A stretch of DNA of 64,000 bases. Source: JBBQVZ01 sp963695975. Lineage in GTDB: Bacteria; Actinomycetota; UBA4738; HRBIN12. A program made the position numbers and the translations under genes. The stretch spans positions 62,001 to 126,000 of the forward strand of contig CAVOIB010000007.1 of the NCBI GenBank assembly GCA_963695975.1, given 5' to 3'. This document shows positions 42,211 through 51,135 of this stretch, piece by piece. Each line of letters begins with the position of its first letter. Positions within the stretch are counted from its first letter, which is position 1. Under the pieces are notes generated by a model, which did not search any database, was not told where the DNA came from, and saw only the letters and a program-made list of their open reading frames with translations.

Positions 42211-43698
42211 ATGCGGCTCGGCCGCACCGAGACCTATGACGTGCGCTCCCAGGATCATCCCGCCCCCGTTTCCCTGGCGTGGTCGCCCTCGCGATGGGTA
42301 CCGACGATCGATCAACTGTGGGTGTTCGTGGCGCTCGCCGCTCCGATGATCGCCGGCCTCATCCACATGCGCACGATCGACCTCGCGTATCACGTCCGCG
42401 TCGGCGAACAGACCCTTCGTCACGGGATCCCGTACGTCGACTCGCTCACGTTCACCGCCGCTGGGCGACCCTGGATCGACCAGCAATGGGGCGCGCAAGT
42501 GATCCTCGCACTGGTCTATCGCGTGGGAGCCTGGCCCGCGCTCTCGCTACTTCGTGCCGGCCTCATGCTCTTGACGTTCGTGCCGATATGGCTGGCCTGT
42601 CGCGCACGCGGGGCCTCGCCGCGGACGGCGTCGATCCTGACATTAGCCGCGTTCGGCATGAGCCTCAGCAACCTCGGGATGCGTCCGCAGATGCTGGCCC
42701 TGCCGCTCTTCAGCTGCACGGTGTGGCTCGTCCTCGACCGGGAGCGTCACCCGGGGCGACTGTGGGTGATCCCCCTCCTGGCGGTCGCGTGGACCAACCT
42801 CCACGGGAGCTTCGTCTTGGCACCCGCGGTGTTGACCCTCGCGCTCGTCGAGGATCTTCGGCGCCGCGTCGCCTGGGCTCCAACCACGGCAGCGGTCACG
42901 GTGGCGACGCTCCTCGCCACGCTGGTGACGCCGTTCGGCGTCGGCGCTTGGCGCTATGCGTTCGCGATCGCAGGGAGCCCGACGATCCGCAACACGGTGA
43001 CGGAGTGGGCGCCGACGTCGGTCGGGAACGTCTCGGGCGTGCTCTTCTTCGCCTCCGCGGCGGCGGTCGCCGTCTTCTTGGCGCGCAGACGCGAACCGGC
43101 GCCGTGGTCCGAGCTCATGTGGTTCGGCTTGTTCTTCGCCATCGCACTGCCGGCGCTTCGGGGCGTCGTGTGGTGGTCGCTCGTCGCACCTGCCGTGGTT
43201 GCCGGGCTGCTCGTGCACGGCGATCCGCCGGTGGGTGCCCGGCAGGAGAGGAATCCGATCAACCTCGTCGTGGTCGTATCGCTGATCGCGTTGTTCGGTC
43301 TTATGCTGCCGTGGCGCTCCCAACTCGACGCACGCTCGGGTGCCTCCTCGCAACTCGTCGATGCGCCTGAGCACCTCGTTCTAGCAGTATCAGGCTCGGT
43401 ACCCGCCGGCGGCCACGTCTTCGTCTCGCAGACCTGGGCCTCGTGGTTCGAGTTCGCCTTGCCGGATCGACCCGTGTTCGTCGATTCACGGATCGAGATC
43501 TTCCCTGACCGGGTGTGGAACGACTACCTCGACGTCATGCACGGGGACGAGGGGTGGCAGGAAGTACTGACCGGCTGGAGCGTCGACGCCGTCGTGCTCC
43601 GGGCGGAAGACACCACGCTCGGGTCGCTCATCGCGAAGGACCCGGGGTGGCGGTTGGCGTACCGCGACGATCTCGGCTCCGTGTTTCTCCGCACATGA
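42211..43698 (+). CDS. Polytopic membrane protein, GT-C glycosyltransferase-like
   Basis: A 495-residue protein with about ten to eleven hydrophobic segments. The N-terminal half has a loop IDLAYHVRVGEQTLRHG followed by SLTFTAAGRPWIDQQWG, a pattern like membrane-bound GT-C glycosyltransferases that use lipid-linked sugars. The last 110 residues are soluble and contain VFVDSRIEIFPD. No assigned catalytic residue can be shown. It is divergent from the Tad pilus genes and precedes the response regulators convergently. Glycosylation of a pilus or wall polymer is a possibility only. Confidence 0.55.
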   Translation: MRLGRTETYDVRSQDHPAPVSLAWSPSRWVPTIDQLWVFVALAAPMIAGLIHMRTIDLAYHVRVGEQTLRHGIPYVDSLTFTAAGRPWIDQQWGAQVILALVYRVGAWPALSLLRAGLMLLTFVPIWLACRARGASPRTASILTLAAFGMSLSNLGMRPQMLALPLFSCTVWLVLDRERHPGRLWVIPLLAVAWTNLHGSFVLAPAVLTLALVEDLRRRVAWAPTTAAVTVATLLATLVTPFGVGAWRYAFAIAGSPTIRNTVTEWAPTSVGNVSGVLFFASAAAVAVFLARRREPAPWSELMWFGLFFAIALPALRGVVWWSLVAPAVVAGLLVHGDPPVGARQERNPINLVVVVSLIALFGLMLPWRSQLDARSGASSQLVDAPEHLVLAVSGSVPAGGHVFVSQTWASWFEFALPDRPVFVDSRIEIFPDRVWNDYLDVMHGDEGWQEVLTGWSVDAVVLRAEDTTLGSLIAKDPGWRLAYRDDLGSVFLRT

Positions 43699-43716
43699 CG
43701 GATCGGACGCCGAACC

Positions 43717-44427
43717 CTACTCGGGCGACCCGACGCTCACCAGGCCCGATTGGGCGGCTATCCGGATCGCGGCCAATCGACTTCCTACGCCGAGCTTGCC
43801 GTAGATCCGTGCGAGATGCGTCGTAACGGTTCGCTCACGAACGCCCAGCCGCGTGGCGATCTGTCGAGCGGTCAGCCCCTCAGCCGCCACGATCAGTACC
43901 TCGCGCTCACGCTCAGTGAGTTTCACTTCCACTTCGCGACGGCGGTCGATGCCCTCGACGATCTGTCCGACCGACGATGACGCGGGCGTCGCAAGCACCA
44001 TCTCGCGCCGGGCCGCCCGTCGGAGCGCCTGGAGGAAGTCCACGGGGTCGATGTTCTTGTCGACGAACCCGTCGGCGCCGACGAACAGGGCCCGGCTGAT
44101 CGCGGTGGGGTCGGCGTTCGCGCCGCAGCCCAGCACAGCATGCGAAGGGAACCGCTGGCGAAGCGTCCGGATCAGCCAATACGCATCGTGCTCGCCGTCC
44201 AATCCCAACCCGACCAGCACGACCACCATGGTGCGACGGACCCGCTGAACGGCGGCGAGCCCTTCGTCGGCGGTCCCCGACTCGAAGAGAACCTCCATGT
44301 CCGGCCGGTCGTCGATCAGGAGTCGGAGGCCGGCACGAACGACCGGCAATGGATCCACCACGATCACGCCGATAGGTCGAGGCCCGGCTTTCTTGGGGAT
44401 GGTTCCCCCGGCGCTTCCCTTGGTCAT
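43717..44427 (-). CDS. NarL/LuxR-family regulator with degenerate receiver
   Basis: A 236-residue protein with a receiver-like N-terminal domain (about 18-140) and a LuxR-type helix-turn-helix (about 170-230, LTEREREVLIVAAEGLTARQIA). The residue that should be the phospho-accepting Asp is Gly73 in VVVLVGLGLDG, so normal phosphorylation is unlikely. It begins with a 17-residue Lys/Gly-rich tail. It is one of three tandem regulators with no histidine kinase gene nearby. Binding to another signal or acting without phosphorylation is likely. Confidence 0.8.
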   Translation of the reverse strand: MTKGSAGGTIPKKAGPRPIGVIVVDPLPVVRAGLRLLIDDRPDMEVLFESGTADEGLAAVQRVRRTMVVVLVGLGLDGEHDAYWLIRTLRQRFPSHAVLGCGANADPTAISRALFVGADGFVDKNIDPVDFLQALRRAARREMVLATPASSSVGQIVEGIDRRREVEVKLTEREREVLIVAAEGLTARQIATRLGVRERTVTTHLARIYGKLGVGSRLAAIRIAAQSGLVSVGSPE

Positions 44428-44488
44428 ACCTCCCTATCGGCCACCCGAGACTCGAGGCTGAGTCAAGGTCAAGCCGCGAGCCCTGAGG

Positions 44489-45139
44489 TCAGGGCTCGTC
44501 GAGCTCGATGAGGCCGAGCGAGGCAGCCCGGGACACGGCCTGGGTCCGAGTACGGACGTCGAGCTTGCGGTAGAGCTTCGCCACATGCGTCTCGACGGTC
44601 CTCGGTGAGATACCGAGCCGCGTGGCCATCTGGCGCATCGTGAGGCCTCGGCCGATGAAGACCAGGATCTCGAGCTCGCGCGGTGTGAGGGACGACCGCA
44701 GCTCGCTTCCTTCACGCGCCCTTCTCGCGAACCGGCCGAGTTCGGCGACCGCGATCTCCTCGACTTCGGGCGAGATCACCCGCTCACCGGCGAACACCTG
44801 GACCATCCGCTCGCCGACGACCGGCAGCTCCGAGGACTTGATCAGGTACCCGCTCGCGCCGAGACGGAGCGCGTCGAGGACGGCGGTACCGTTCGTGAGA
44901 TCCGTGAGGACCACGATCGACCCGGCGAGCTTGTCCTCGTTCAATCCCCGGACGGCCTCGAAACCTCCGCTCATCGCAACGTCGAGCACGACCACATCGG
45001 GATGAAGCGCCCGGCACGCCGCGAGAAGCGACGCAGCCGAATCGACCTCGTCGACGATCTCGATCCCTGCAACGCTCTCGCACGACAGTCGGATCGCAGC
45101 TCGCACGACCGGATGCGGATCCGCGACGACCAGCCTCAC
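44489..45139 (-). CDS. NarL/LuxR-family response regulator
   Basis: A 216-residue response regulator with a complete receiver (phospho-acceptor Asp53 in VVVLDVAMSG) and a C-terminal LuxR helix-turn-helix (about 150-212, LTPRELEILVFIGRGLTMRQMA). Its partner kinase is not in the window. It is followed by the degenerate regulator after 61 bp and preceded by a third regulator after 43 bp, all on this strand. Confidence 0.85.
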   Translation of the reverse strand: MRLVVADPHPVVRAAIRLSCESVAGIEIVDEVDSAASLLAACRALHPDVVVLDVAMSGGFEAVRGLNEDKLAGSIVVLTDLTNGTAVLDALRLGASGYLIKSSELPVVGERMVQVFAGERVISPEVEEIAVAELGRFARRAREGSELRSSLTPRELEILVFIGRGLTMRQMATRLGISPRTVETHVAKLYRKLDVRTRTQAVSRAASLGLIELDEP

Positions 45140-45182
45140 GCTCGGCGCCCCTCCAGCATGTTCGGAAGGCTATCCCCTGCGC

Positions 45183-45842
45183 CTACCCCGTGCGGGTAAC
45201 GGTCCCCAGTCCGAGCCGCCAGGCCAAGGTGACCGCCTCAACCTTCGAGTGCACACCGAGCTTGGGGAGGATGTTCTTCACGTGACTCTGCACCGTCATC
45301 GGACGGATGCCGAGCGTCCTGGCGATCTCGGCGGTCGAAAGCCCCTCAGCCAGGAGCCGGAGGATCTCACGCTCGCGTTCGGTGAGGAAGCCGAGCCGCT
45401 CACCAGCCGACTCTTCGCGTCCGCTTCGGAGCCGGTCGACCAGCCCGGACAGGTGGACCGCCGGCAGAACGAGTTCCCCGGCGAGCGCCCGGCGGAAGGA
45501 CGCGCGCAAAGCATCGGCGTTCGGCTCGAACGAAACGACCCCGCACGCGCCCGCCGCGAGCGCGCCCGCAGCCAGATCAGATCCATGTTGCTCGGTGATC
45601 CCCAGCACGCGCGACCGCGTAGCCCCCTGGCGGATCACGCGGATGGTCTCGATCCCCGAGCCGTCCGCGCGATCGAGGTCGACGAGCACGAGGCTCACGT
45701 CCTCGGCATCGAGCGCGGAGAGCGCGGAGAGCGCGTCGGGAACAGGCCCCAGGATCTCGATCCCGTCGCCGCGAAGCCAGCTGAGCGCGTCCTGAGATGC
45801 GGGACATGCGTCGACGACGAGCACGCGGATGTCTTCGCTCAT
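45183..45842 (-). CDS. NarL/LuxR-family response regulator
   Basis: A 219-residue regulator. The receiver has Asp55 in LVLVDLDRAD, and the C-terminal helix-turn-helix (about 153-215) begins LTEREREILRLLAEG. I choose the ATG giving MSEDIRVLVVD, which follows GGTGG; an ATG 18 bp upstream is possible, and the long frame beyond it is unlikely. It lies first in the three-regulator run and is divergent from the DUF255 gene, sharing a 90-bp control region. Confidence 0.82.
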   Translation of the reverse strand: MSEDIRVLVVDACPASQDALSWLRGDGIEILGPVPDALSALSALDAEDVSLVLVDLDRADGSGIETIRVIRQGATRSRVLGITEQHGSDLAAGALAAGACGVVSFEPNADALRASFRRALAGELVLPAVHLSGLVDRLRSGREESAGERLGFLTEREREILRLLAEGLSTAEIARTLGIRPMTVQSHVKNILPKLGVHSKVEAVTLAWRLGLGTVTRTG

Positions 45843-45931
45843 GACCACCGCTGTCAGCATCGGCACTTCGAGGGCTCGGCCTGAACTTCCGGCACGATGT
45901 GCTTCGGACCCCTTCGAGAGAAACTGTCGGG

Positions 45932-47983
45932 ATGACTGCGCCGCGAGCCAACCGCCTCGCCGAGGAGACCAGCCCCTATCTCCTCCAGCACGCACACAAC
46001 CCGGTCGACTGGTACCCGTGGGGACCCGAGGCGCTGGACCGAGCCCGCGCCGAGGAGAAGCCGATCCTGTTGTCGATCGGATACGCGGCCTGCCATTGGT
46101 GCCACGTGATGGAGCGTGAGTCCTTCGAGGATGAACGGACGGCCGCGTTCATGAACGAGCACTTCGTCTCTATCAAGGTGGATCGCGAGGAGCGGCCCGA
46201 CCTCGATGCCATCTACATGGACGCGGCGCAGGCCATGAGCGGCAGCGGCGGCTGGCCCCTCACCGCATTCCTCACGCCGAGCGGAGCGCCGTTCTACGCG
46301 GGGACGTACTTCCCGCCGACGCCTCGGCACGGGTTGCCGTCCTTCCTCCAGGTTCTCGCCGGCATCGCGGAGGCCTGGCGCGACCGCCGGGACGAGATCG
46401 AGGCGCAGGGGACGCAGATCGCCGAGCACATCGCGCGCGTGACCCTCCTGACGGGCTCCCACGACCCGCTCACCGAGGACACGACGCGCGCAGCTCTGTC
46501 TGGGCTCCATCAAGCCTTCGACGATCGTTGGGGCGGCTTCGGGGGAGCGCCGAAGTTCCCGCAGCCCATGTCACTCGAGTTCGCGCTGCGGTGCGCGATC
46601 CGCGGCTGGGAGCCGGCGATGCGGATCGTTACGACGACGCTCGACCGGATGGCGGACGGCGGGATCTACGACCAGCTCGGTGGAGGGTTCGCGCGGTACT
46701 CGACCGATGCCACGTGGCACGTTCCGCACTTCGAGAAGATGCTCTACGACAACGCCCAGCTCGCCCGCCTCTACACGCGGGCGTGGCAGGTGACCCGCGA
46801 CCCGCGATACCGCCGGGTGGCGGTTCAGACGGTGGAGTACCTCCTTCGGGAGATGCAGCACGCGGAGGGCGGGTTCTTCTCGTCCCAGGACGCCGACAGC
46901 GAAGGCGTCGAGGGGAAGTTCTTCGCCTGGTCGTGGGACGAGCTCGTCGCCGAGGTCGGCCCGGCCGTGGCCGCGTGCTTCGGCGCTCGCTCGGAGGGGA
47001 ACTGGGAGGGCGCGAACGTGCTCTGGCACCCGGCGCCGGTGGCCGCCGTCGCGGCCGATCACGGCGGGGATCCGGCGGAGCTCGAGGCAGAGGTGGAGGA
47101 TGCCCGCGTCGCCTTGTTCGAGATCCGGGAGGGTCGCACCCATCCGGCGACCGACGACAAGATCCTCACGGCGTGGAACGCACTCGCGATCGGAGCCCTC
47201 GCCGAGGCGGGCCGCGCGTTCGACGAACCGGCGTTCGTCACGGCGGCGACGCGCTGCGCCGACTTCGTGCTCACCCACCTGCGCGACGAGCGCGGTCGGG
47301 TCCTTCGGTCGTGGCGGAACGGCGTGGGCGGCCGTCCGGGGTTCGCGGACGACCAGGCGCTGCTCACATCCGCGTGCCTCACGCTGTACGAAACGACGTT
47401 CGAACTGCGGTGGTTCGAGGAGGCCGTCGCTCTGGCCGACGATCTGCTGCGTCTGTTCCACGACGACGAGCGAGGTGGGTTCTTCCAGACGGGCACCGAC
47501 GCGGAGCCACTCGTCCTGCGCCCGAAGGAGCTGTACGACAACGCGACGCCGTCGGGGAACTCGGTGGCCGCCGATGTCCTCCTTCGGCTGTCGCTCCTGA
47601 CGGGAGACGACGCGTACGAGAGCGCGGCGATCTCGGCGATCCGGCTCGTGCGTGATGCGATGAGCGGCGCTCCGACGGGCTTCGGACACGCGCTCTGTGC
47701 GTTGGATCTGTACTTGGGTCCATCTCGGGAGGTCGCCGTGGTGGGAGACCCAACCGACGAGGCGACCGCCGCGCTCGCGGCAACGGTGGTCGGGTCAACG
47801 TTCAGGCCGAACGTGGTGCTCGCGGTGTGCTCCCCGAACGACCAACATGCCGGCGTCGTGGTCCCGCTCCTGCGGGATCGCACGGCCCGCGACGGTCACG
47901 CGACCGCCTACGTGTGTGAACGGTTCGCCTGCAAGATGCCCGTGACCGATCCGGCCGCGCTCCGCGAACAGCTCGAGGTTTAG
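45932..47983 (+). CDS. DUF255 thioredoxin-domain protein (YyaL/SPATA20 family)
   Basis: A 683-residue protein. Residues about 1-165 are a thioredoxin-like DUF255 domain with the motif YAACHWCHVM (Cys54, Cys57). The rest is an alpha/alpha-barrel like N-acyl-glucosamine 2-epimerase with WHVPHFEKMLYDNAQ and GGFFSSQDADSEG. The family is widespread from bacteria to man but has no proven reaction. The ATG gives MTAPRANRLAEETSPYL, which is where the conserved family start lies; an upstream start would add 11 residues. Confidence 0.9.
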   Translation: MTAPRANRLAEETSPYLLQHAHNPVDWYPWGPEALDRARAEEKPILLSIGYAACHWCHVMERESFEDERTAAFMNEHFVSIKVDREERPDLDAIYMDAAQAMSGSGGWPLTAFLTPSGAPFYAGTYFPPTPRHGLPSFLQVLAGIAEAWRDRRDEIEAQGTQIAEHIARVTLLTGSHDPLTEDTTRAALSGLHQAFDDRWGGFGGAPKFPQPMSLEFALRCAIRGWEPAMRIVTTTLDRMADGGIYDQLGGGFARYSTDATWHVPHFEKMLYDNAQLARLYTRAWQVTRDPRYRRVAVQTVEYLLREMQHAEGGFFSSQDADSEGVEGKFFAWSWDELVAEVGPAVAACFGARSEGNWEGANVLWHPAPVAAVAADHGGDPAELEAEVEDARVALFEIREGRTHPATDDKILTAWNALAIGALAEAGRAFDEPAFVTAATRCADFVLTHLRDERGRVLRSWRNGVGGRPGFADDQALLTSACLTLYETTFELRWFEEAVALADDLLRLFHDDERGGFFQTGTDAEPLVLRPKELYDNATPSGNSVAADVLLRLSLLTGDDAYESAAISAIRLVRDAMSGAPTGFGHALCALDLYLGPSREVAVVGDPTDEATAALAATVVGSTFRPNVVLAVCSPNDQHAGVVVPLLRDRTARDGHATAYVCERFACKMPVTDPAALREQLEV

Positions 47984-48033
47984 GCACCCGTCGTGGTCCT
48001 CGGCGATGCCGGTCGTGCGTATCCTTACGAGTC

Positions 48034-48495
48034 ATGCTGGAACCGGGAGACGTCGCGCCGGCATTCTCGCTGCTCGACCAGTCGGGGTCGACCGTGAACC
48101 TCTCGGACTTCGCAGGTCGGAAGCTGCTCGTGTACTTCTACCCGGAAGCGGATACGCCCGGATGCATCACGCAATCCTGTGCGGTGCGCGACGCCCGCGA
48201 GGATCTCGCGGCGCTGGCCGTCGACGTCGTGGGCATCAGCCCGGATCAGCCGGACGCGCAGACGCGGTTCGACGAGAAGTTCAGGCTGGGTTTCCCGCTG
48301 CTCTCCGACCCGGACCACGCGATCGCGGAGGCTTTCGACGTATGGGGCGAGGAGTCGGTCCCCGGCGCGGAGGATGCGGAGATCATCCGCTCATCCTTCT
48401 TGATCGACGAGGCCGGGCGCATCGAGCACGCCTGGTACAAGGTCGCGGCGAAGGACACCGTGCCGAAGGCGCTGAGCGCTCTCGGAGAAGCTTGA
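48034..48495 (+). CDS. bcp: Peroxiredoxin, BCP/PrxQ type
   Basis: A 153-residue thioredoxin-dependent peroxidase. The peroxidatic Cys44 lies in EADTPGCITQSC and the resolving Cys49 is five residues on, the layout of two-cysteine PrxQ. It reduces hydrogen and organic peroxides in the cytosol. The stop overlaps a TTGACA element that may be the -35 box of the following arsR-type gene. Confidence 0.9.
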   Translation: MLEPGDVAPAFSLLDQSGSTVNLSDFAGRKLLVYFYPEADTPGCITQSCAVRDAREDLAALAVDVVGISPDQPDAQTRFDEKFRLGFPLLSDPDHAIAEAFDVWGEESVPGAEDAEIIRSSFLIDEAGRIEHAWYKVAAKDTVPKALSALGEA

Positions 48496-48541
48496 CAGGA
48501 CCTTCTCGTAAGTCCAGACTTACCGTAAGTTATGACTTACG
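48492..48541 (+). promoter_or_regulatory. Promoter with two adjacent palindromic operators for the ArsR-type gene
   Basis: A perfect -35 box TTGACA (48492-48497) is followed 17 bp later by a weak -10 (CAGACT). Two palindromes overlie it: GTAAGTC-CA-GACTTAC (48508-48523) and CGTAAGT-TATG-ACTTACG (48524-48541). The second covers the ATG of the ArsR gene. Both use the same half-site, which strongly suggests repeated binding of one dimeric repressor. No ribosome-binding site precedes the ATG, so the transcript may be leaderless. Confidence 0.75.
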
Positions 48542-48852
48542 CATCCGCAGCCGAGGTGTTCGACGCGATGGGTGATCCCACCCGGCGAGCCGTCCTCGAG
48601 CTCCTTCGCGACGGTCCCCGAGCGGTCGTGGACATCGCCACAGAGCTCCCGGTGAGTCGCCCTGCGGTCTCGCAGCACCTGCGCGTACTGAAGGGGGCCG
48701 GGCTCGTGACCGAGCGGAAGGACGGAACCCGCCACCTCTACCGGATCGACCCCGAAGGGCTTGCCGTTCTCCGCGCCTACCTGGAGAGCTTCTGGGCCGA
48801 CACCCTGGCGTCGTTCAAAGGGGCCGCCGAACAGGAAGGAGACGAACCATGA
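48532..48852 (+). CDS. ArsR-family transcriptional regulator
   Basis: A 106-residue winged-helix repressor of the ArsR/SmtB family with DPTRRAVLELLRDGP and the recognition helix SRPAVSQHLRVLKGAG. No metal-binding CXC or histidine set is seen, so it belongs to the branch paired with AHSA1 proteins rather than metal sensing. It sits on two matching palindromes at its own start, so it probably represses itself and the AHSA1 gene, whose ATG overlaps its stop by 4 bp. Confidence 0.9.
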   Translation: MTYASAAEVFDAMGDPTRRAVLELLRDGPRAVVDIATELPVSRPAVSQHLRVLKGAGLVTERKDGTRHLYRIDPEGLAVLRAYLESFWADTLASFKGAAEQEGDEP

Positions 48853-49322
48853 TCGACCCCATCCGTCGGAGCGTGCTCGTGAGCTGCTCGGTGGAGCGCG
48901 CGTTCGCGGTGTTCACCGAGGGCATGGGGACGTGGTGGCCGACCGAGGAGTTCTCTCGGGCCCGCGATCAGGACGACGCGTCGCTCAAGACCGAGCACGT
49001 CGTCGTAGAACCGTGGGTCGGCGGACGCATCTTCGAGACGATCTCGGACGGCTCCGAGGCGAGCTGGGGCACGATCCTGGCCTGGGATCCTCCGCACCGC
49101 CTCCTGATGGCCTGGAAGCCCAACCGCACCGCGCTCCCTCCGACCGAGGTCGAGGTCCTCTTCATCGAACACGACGACGGCACGACGCGGGTCGACCTTG
49201 AACATCGCGGTTGGGAACGCCTGGGGGATGTCGCCCATGAGGCGCGGGCCGAATACACGAACGGCTGGCCCCTGGTATTCGATGGCCGATTCGCCGAAGC
49301 GGCCAACGGGGCCGGCGCGTAG
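48849..49322 (+). CDS. SRPBCC/AHSA1-domain protein
   Basis: A 157-residue START-like fold protein of the AHSA1 family (TRP-like FTEGMGTWWP near the N-terminus, GWERLGDVAHEARAEY near the end). Such domains bind hydrophobic ligands and commonly follow ArsR-type regulators of this kind, forming a sensing pair of unknown ligand. The 4-bp overlap with the regulator shows coupling. Confidence 0.85.
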   Translation: MIDPIRRSVLVSCSVERAFAVFTEGMGTWWPTEEFSRARDQDDASLKTEHVVVEPWVGGRIFETISDGSEASWGTILAWDPPHRLLMAWKPNRTALPPTEVEVLFIEHDDGTTRVDLEHRGWERLGDVAHEARAEYTNGWPLVFDGRFAEAANGAGA

Positions 49323-49354
49323 ACTCGGGCGTCCTTTTCCTTAGGAGGCCGCCG

Positions 49355-49864
49355 TTGACCGCCGCTACGTTCGTCACCTCGCTCGGCTCGTTCACCGTTA
49401 CGTTGATGCCCGAGCATGCGCCGAAGACCGTCGCGAACTTCGTCGACCTGGCGACCGGCGCACGCGAGTGGAAGGATCCCCGCGACGGCCAGACGAAGAC
49501 GAGCCCCCTCTACAGCGGCACGATCTTCCACCGGGTGATCGACGGCTTCATGATCCAGGGCGGCGATCCGGCGGGTACGGGCAGGGGCGGCCCTGGATAC
49601 CAGTTCGAGGACGAGTGCCCGCCGGATGGCCCGACGTTCAATCAGGTCGGTCGTCTGGCCATGGCGAACGCCGGGCCGGCGACGAACGGCTCGCAGTTCT
49701 TCGTGACGGTAGCGGAGACGCCGTGGCTGAACGGTCGTCACACGATCTTCGGGCAGGTCACCGACGGCTACGACGTGGTCGAGAAGATCGCGACGGCCGC
49801 CACGGGAGCGCAGGACAAGCCGAAGGACAACATCGTGGTCGAACGGATCGAGATCAGCGACTGA
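49355..49864 (+). CDS. Peptidyl-prolyl cis-trans isomerase, cyclophilin type
   Basis: A 169-residue cyclophilin with GTIFHRVIDGFMIQGGDP, LAMANAGPATNGSQFF and HTIFGQV, which hold the Arg, Phe and His residues of the active site. It speeds folding by isomerising proline bonds. No signal peptide is seen, so it is cytosolic. It starts at a TTG preceded by AGGAGG at normal spacing. The SGNH hydrolase gene follows after 2 bp. Confidence 0.92.
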   Translation: MTAATFVTSLGSFTVTLMPEHAPKTVANFVDLATGAREWKDPRDGQTKTSPLYSGTIFHRVIDGFMIQGGDPAGTGRGGPGYQFEDECPPDGPTFNQVGRLAMANAGPATNGSQFFVTVAETPWLNGRHTIFGQVTDGYDVVEKIATAATGAQDKPKDNIVVERIEISD

Positions 49865-49866
49865 GT

Positions 49867-50514
49867 GTGACCGCGATCCTGTGCTACGGCGACTCGAACA
49901 CGTGGGGGTATGAGGCGTCCACGCAAGAACGCCTCGGGCGGTGGGACCGTTGGCCGGGCGTCCTCCAACGCGAGCTCGGCGACGACGTCCAGGTGATCGA
50001 GGAAGGACAGAGCGGCCGGACCACCGCCTTCGACGTCCCGTTCGAAGCTGACCGTAACGGGCTCACCTACCTTCCGGTCTCCTTGCAGACGCACGCTCCC
50101 CTCGACATCGTCGTCATCCTGCTGGGCACCAACGATCTGTTCCTGCCGGGAGTGAACGCCTACCACGCGGCGCACGGCGCGATGAGACTGGCCGAGGTCG
50201 CCCTCACGAGCGGGGCGGGCCCCGCCGGCGGGCCGCCGGCGGTGCTGGTCGTCGTCCCTCCCCCGTTCGCTCCGTTGAGCGGGTGGGACCTGGGCGAGTC
50301 GCCCGGCGCCGAGCGTGAGTCGCAGCGCCTGAGTCAGGCTTTCCGGGACGCGGCCGCCTCCTCAGCGGAGAAGCAGATCGACGTTTCGCTGTTGGATCTA
50401 CGCGACCACGTCACGTCCAGCCCGATCGACGGCGTCCACTTCGAGTCGGAAGAGCAGCGGGCGATCGGCCTGGCGGTCGCGACGAACGTGCGCGGGTTGC
50501 TCGATCTCGGCTAG
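49867..50514 (+). CDS. SGNH/GDSL hydrolase
   Basis: A 215-residue esterase with the four SGNH blocks: Ser10 in YGDSN, a glycine block in EEGQSGRTT, GTND (87-90) and the Asp188/His191 pair in DGVHF. It resembles the arylesterase/acyltransferase subgroup (as in Mycobacterium smegmatis arylesterase). No signal peptide, so cytosolic. The GTG start lies 2 bp after the cyclophilin stop; the longer upstream frame is inside cyclophilin. Its last 4 bp overlap the convergent GNAT gene. Confidence 0.85.
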   Translation: MTAILCYGDSNTWGYEASTQERLGRWDRWPGVLQRELGDDVQVIEEGQSGRTTAFDVPFEADRNGLTYLPVSLQTHAPLDIVVILLGTNDLFLPGVNAYHAAHGAMRLAEVALTSGAGPAGGPPAVLVVVPPPFAPLSGWDLGESPGAERESQRLSQAFRDAAASSAEKQIDVSLLDLRDHVTSSPIDGVHFESEEQRAIGLAVATNVRGLLDLG

Positions 50515-51047
50515 CCGGCCACGGGCCGGTCCAGCCGGTAGACATGGTGGAGGAGCGGTCGCTCCCTCCCCCACATCACGTCCTTCCAGACGGTCATCCC
50601 GAGGTGCTCCGCCACGCTGCGAGACGGCGAGTTCTCCGGCAGGATCAATGAGATGACGTGATCGACGTCTAACGTCGAGAAGACCCAGTCCCGGCACGCC
50701 GACGCGGCTTCCGTCGCGATCCCCTGCCGAGCCCGGGTCGGCGTGATGGACCAGCCCAGTTCGATCTCGTCCACGTCATCGACGTGTTGGAGGTGCGGAC
50801 CGACGTTACCCAGGAACTCCCCAGTCGAGCGATCCTCGACCGCGAGGAGCGCGAACCCGATCTGCTCGTATCGCTCCTGCATCCGAGCGATCCAGTCGCG
50901 CGACTCCTCCATGCTGAACGGGTGGGGATAGAACCGCATATGGACGGGGTCCGACTGGATCGCGTTCAGTGGCTCGGCGTCTTCCATCGTCAGCGGGCGG
51001 AGACGCAGTCGCTCGGTCTCGAGGCTGGGAGGGGTCACCGCGGACAT
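50511..51047 (-). CDS. GNAT acetyltransferase, RimJ/RimL type
   Basis: A 178-residue acetyltransferase with an N-terminal ETERLRLRPL start, a core IELGWSITP and a CoA-binding loop RARQGIATEA. Members add acetyl to the N-termini of proteins or to small amines. The target is unknown. It is divergent from the hydroxypyruvate reductase gene and convergent with the SGNH hydrolase. Confidence 0.85.
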   Translation of the reverse strand: MSAVTPPSLETERLRLRPLTMEDAEPLNAIQSDPVHMRFYPHPFSMEESRDWIARMQERYEQIGFALLAVEDRSTGEFLGNVGPHLQHVDDVDEIELGWSITPTRARQGIATEAASACRDWVFSTLDVDHVISLILPENSPSRSVAEHLGMTVWKDVMWGRERPLLHHVYRLDRPVAG

Positions 51048-51135
51048 CCGAGGATGTTCCCAGAGCGCTTGTGGCGATTAGCACCATCCCGGTCGGGCCG
51101 CGCATACTTCCCTTCTTTCCCGGGAGGAGCCCACG

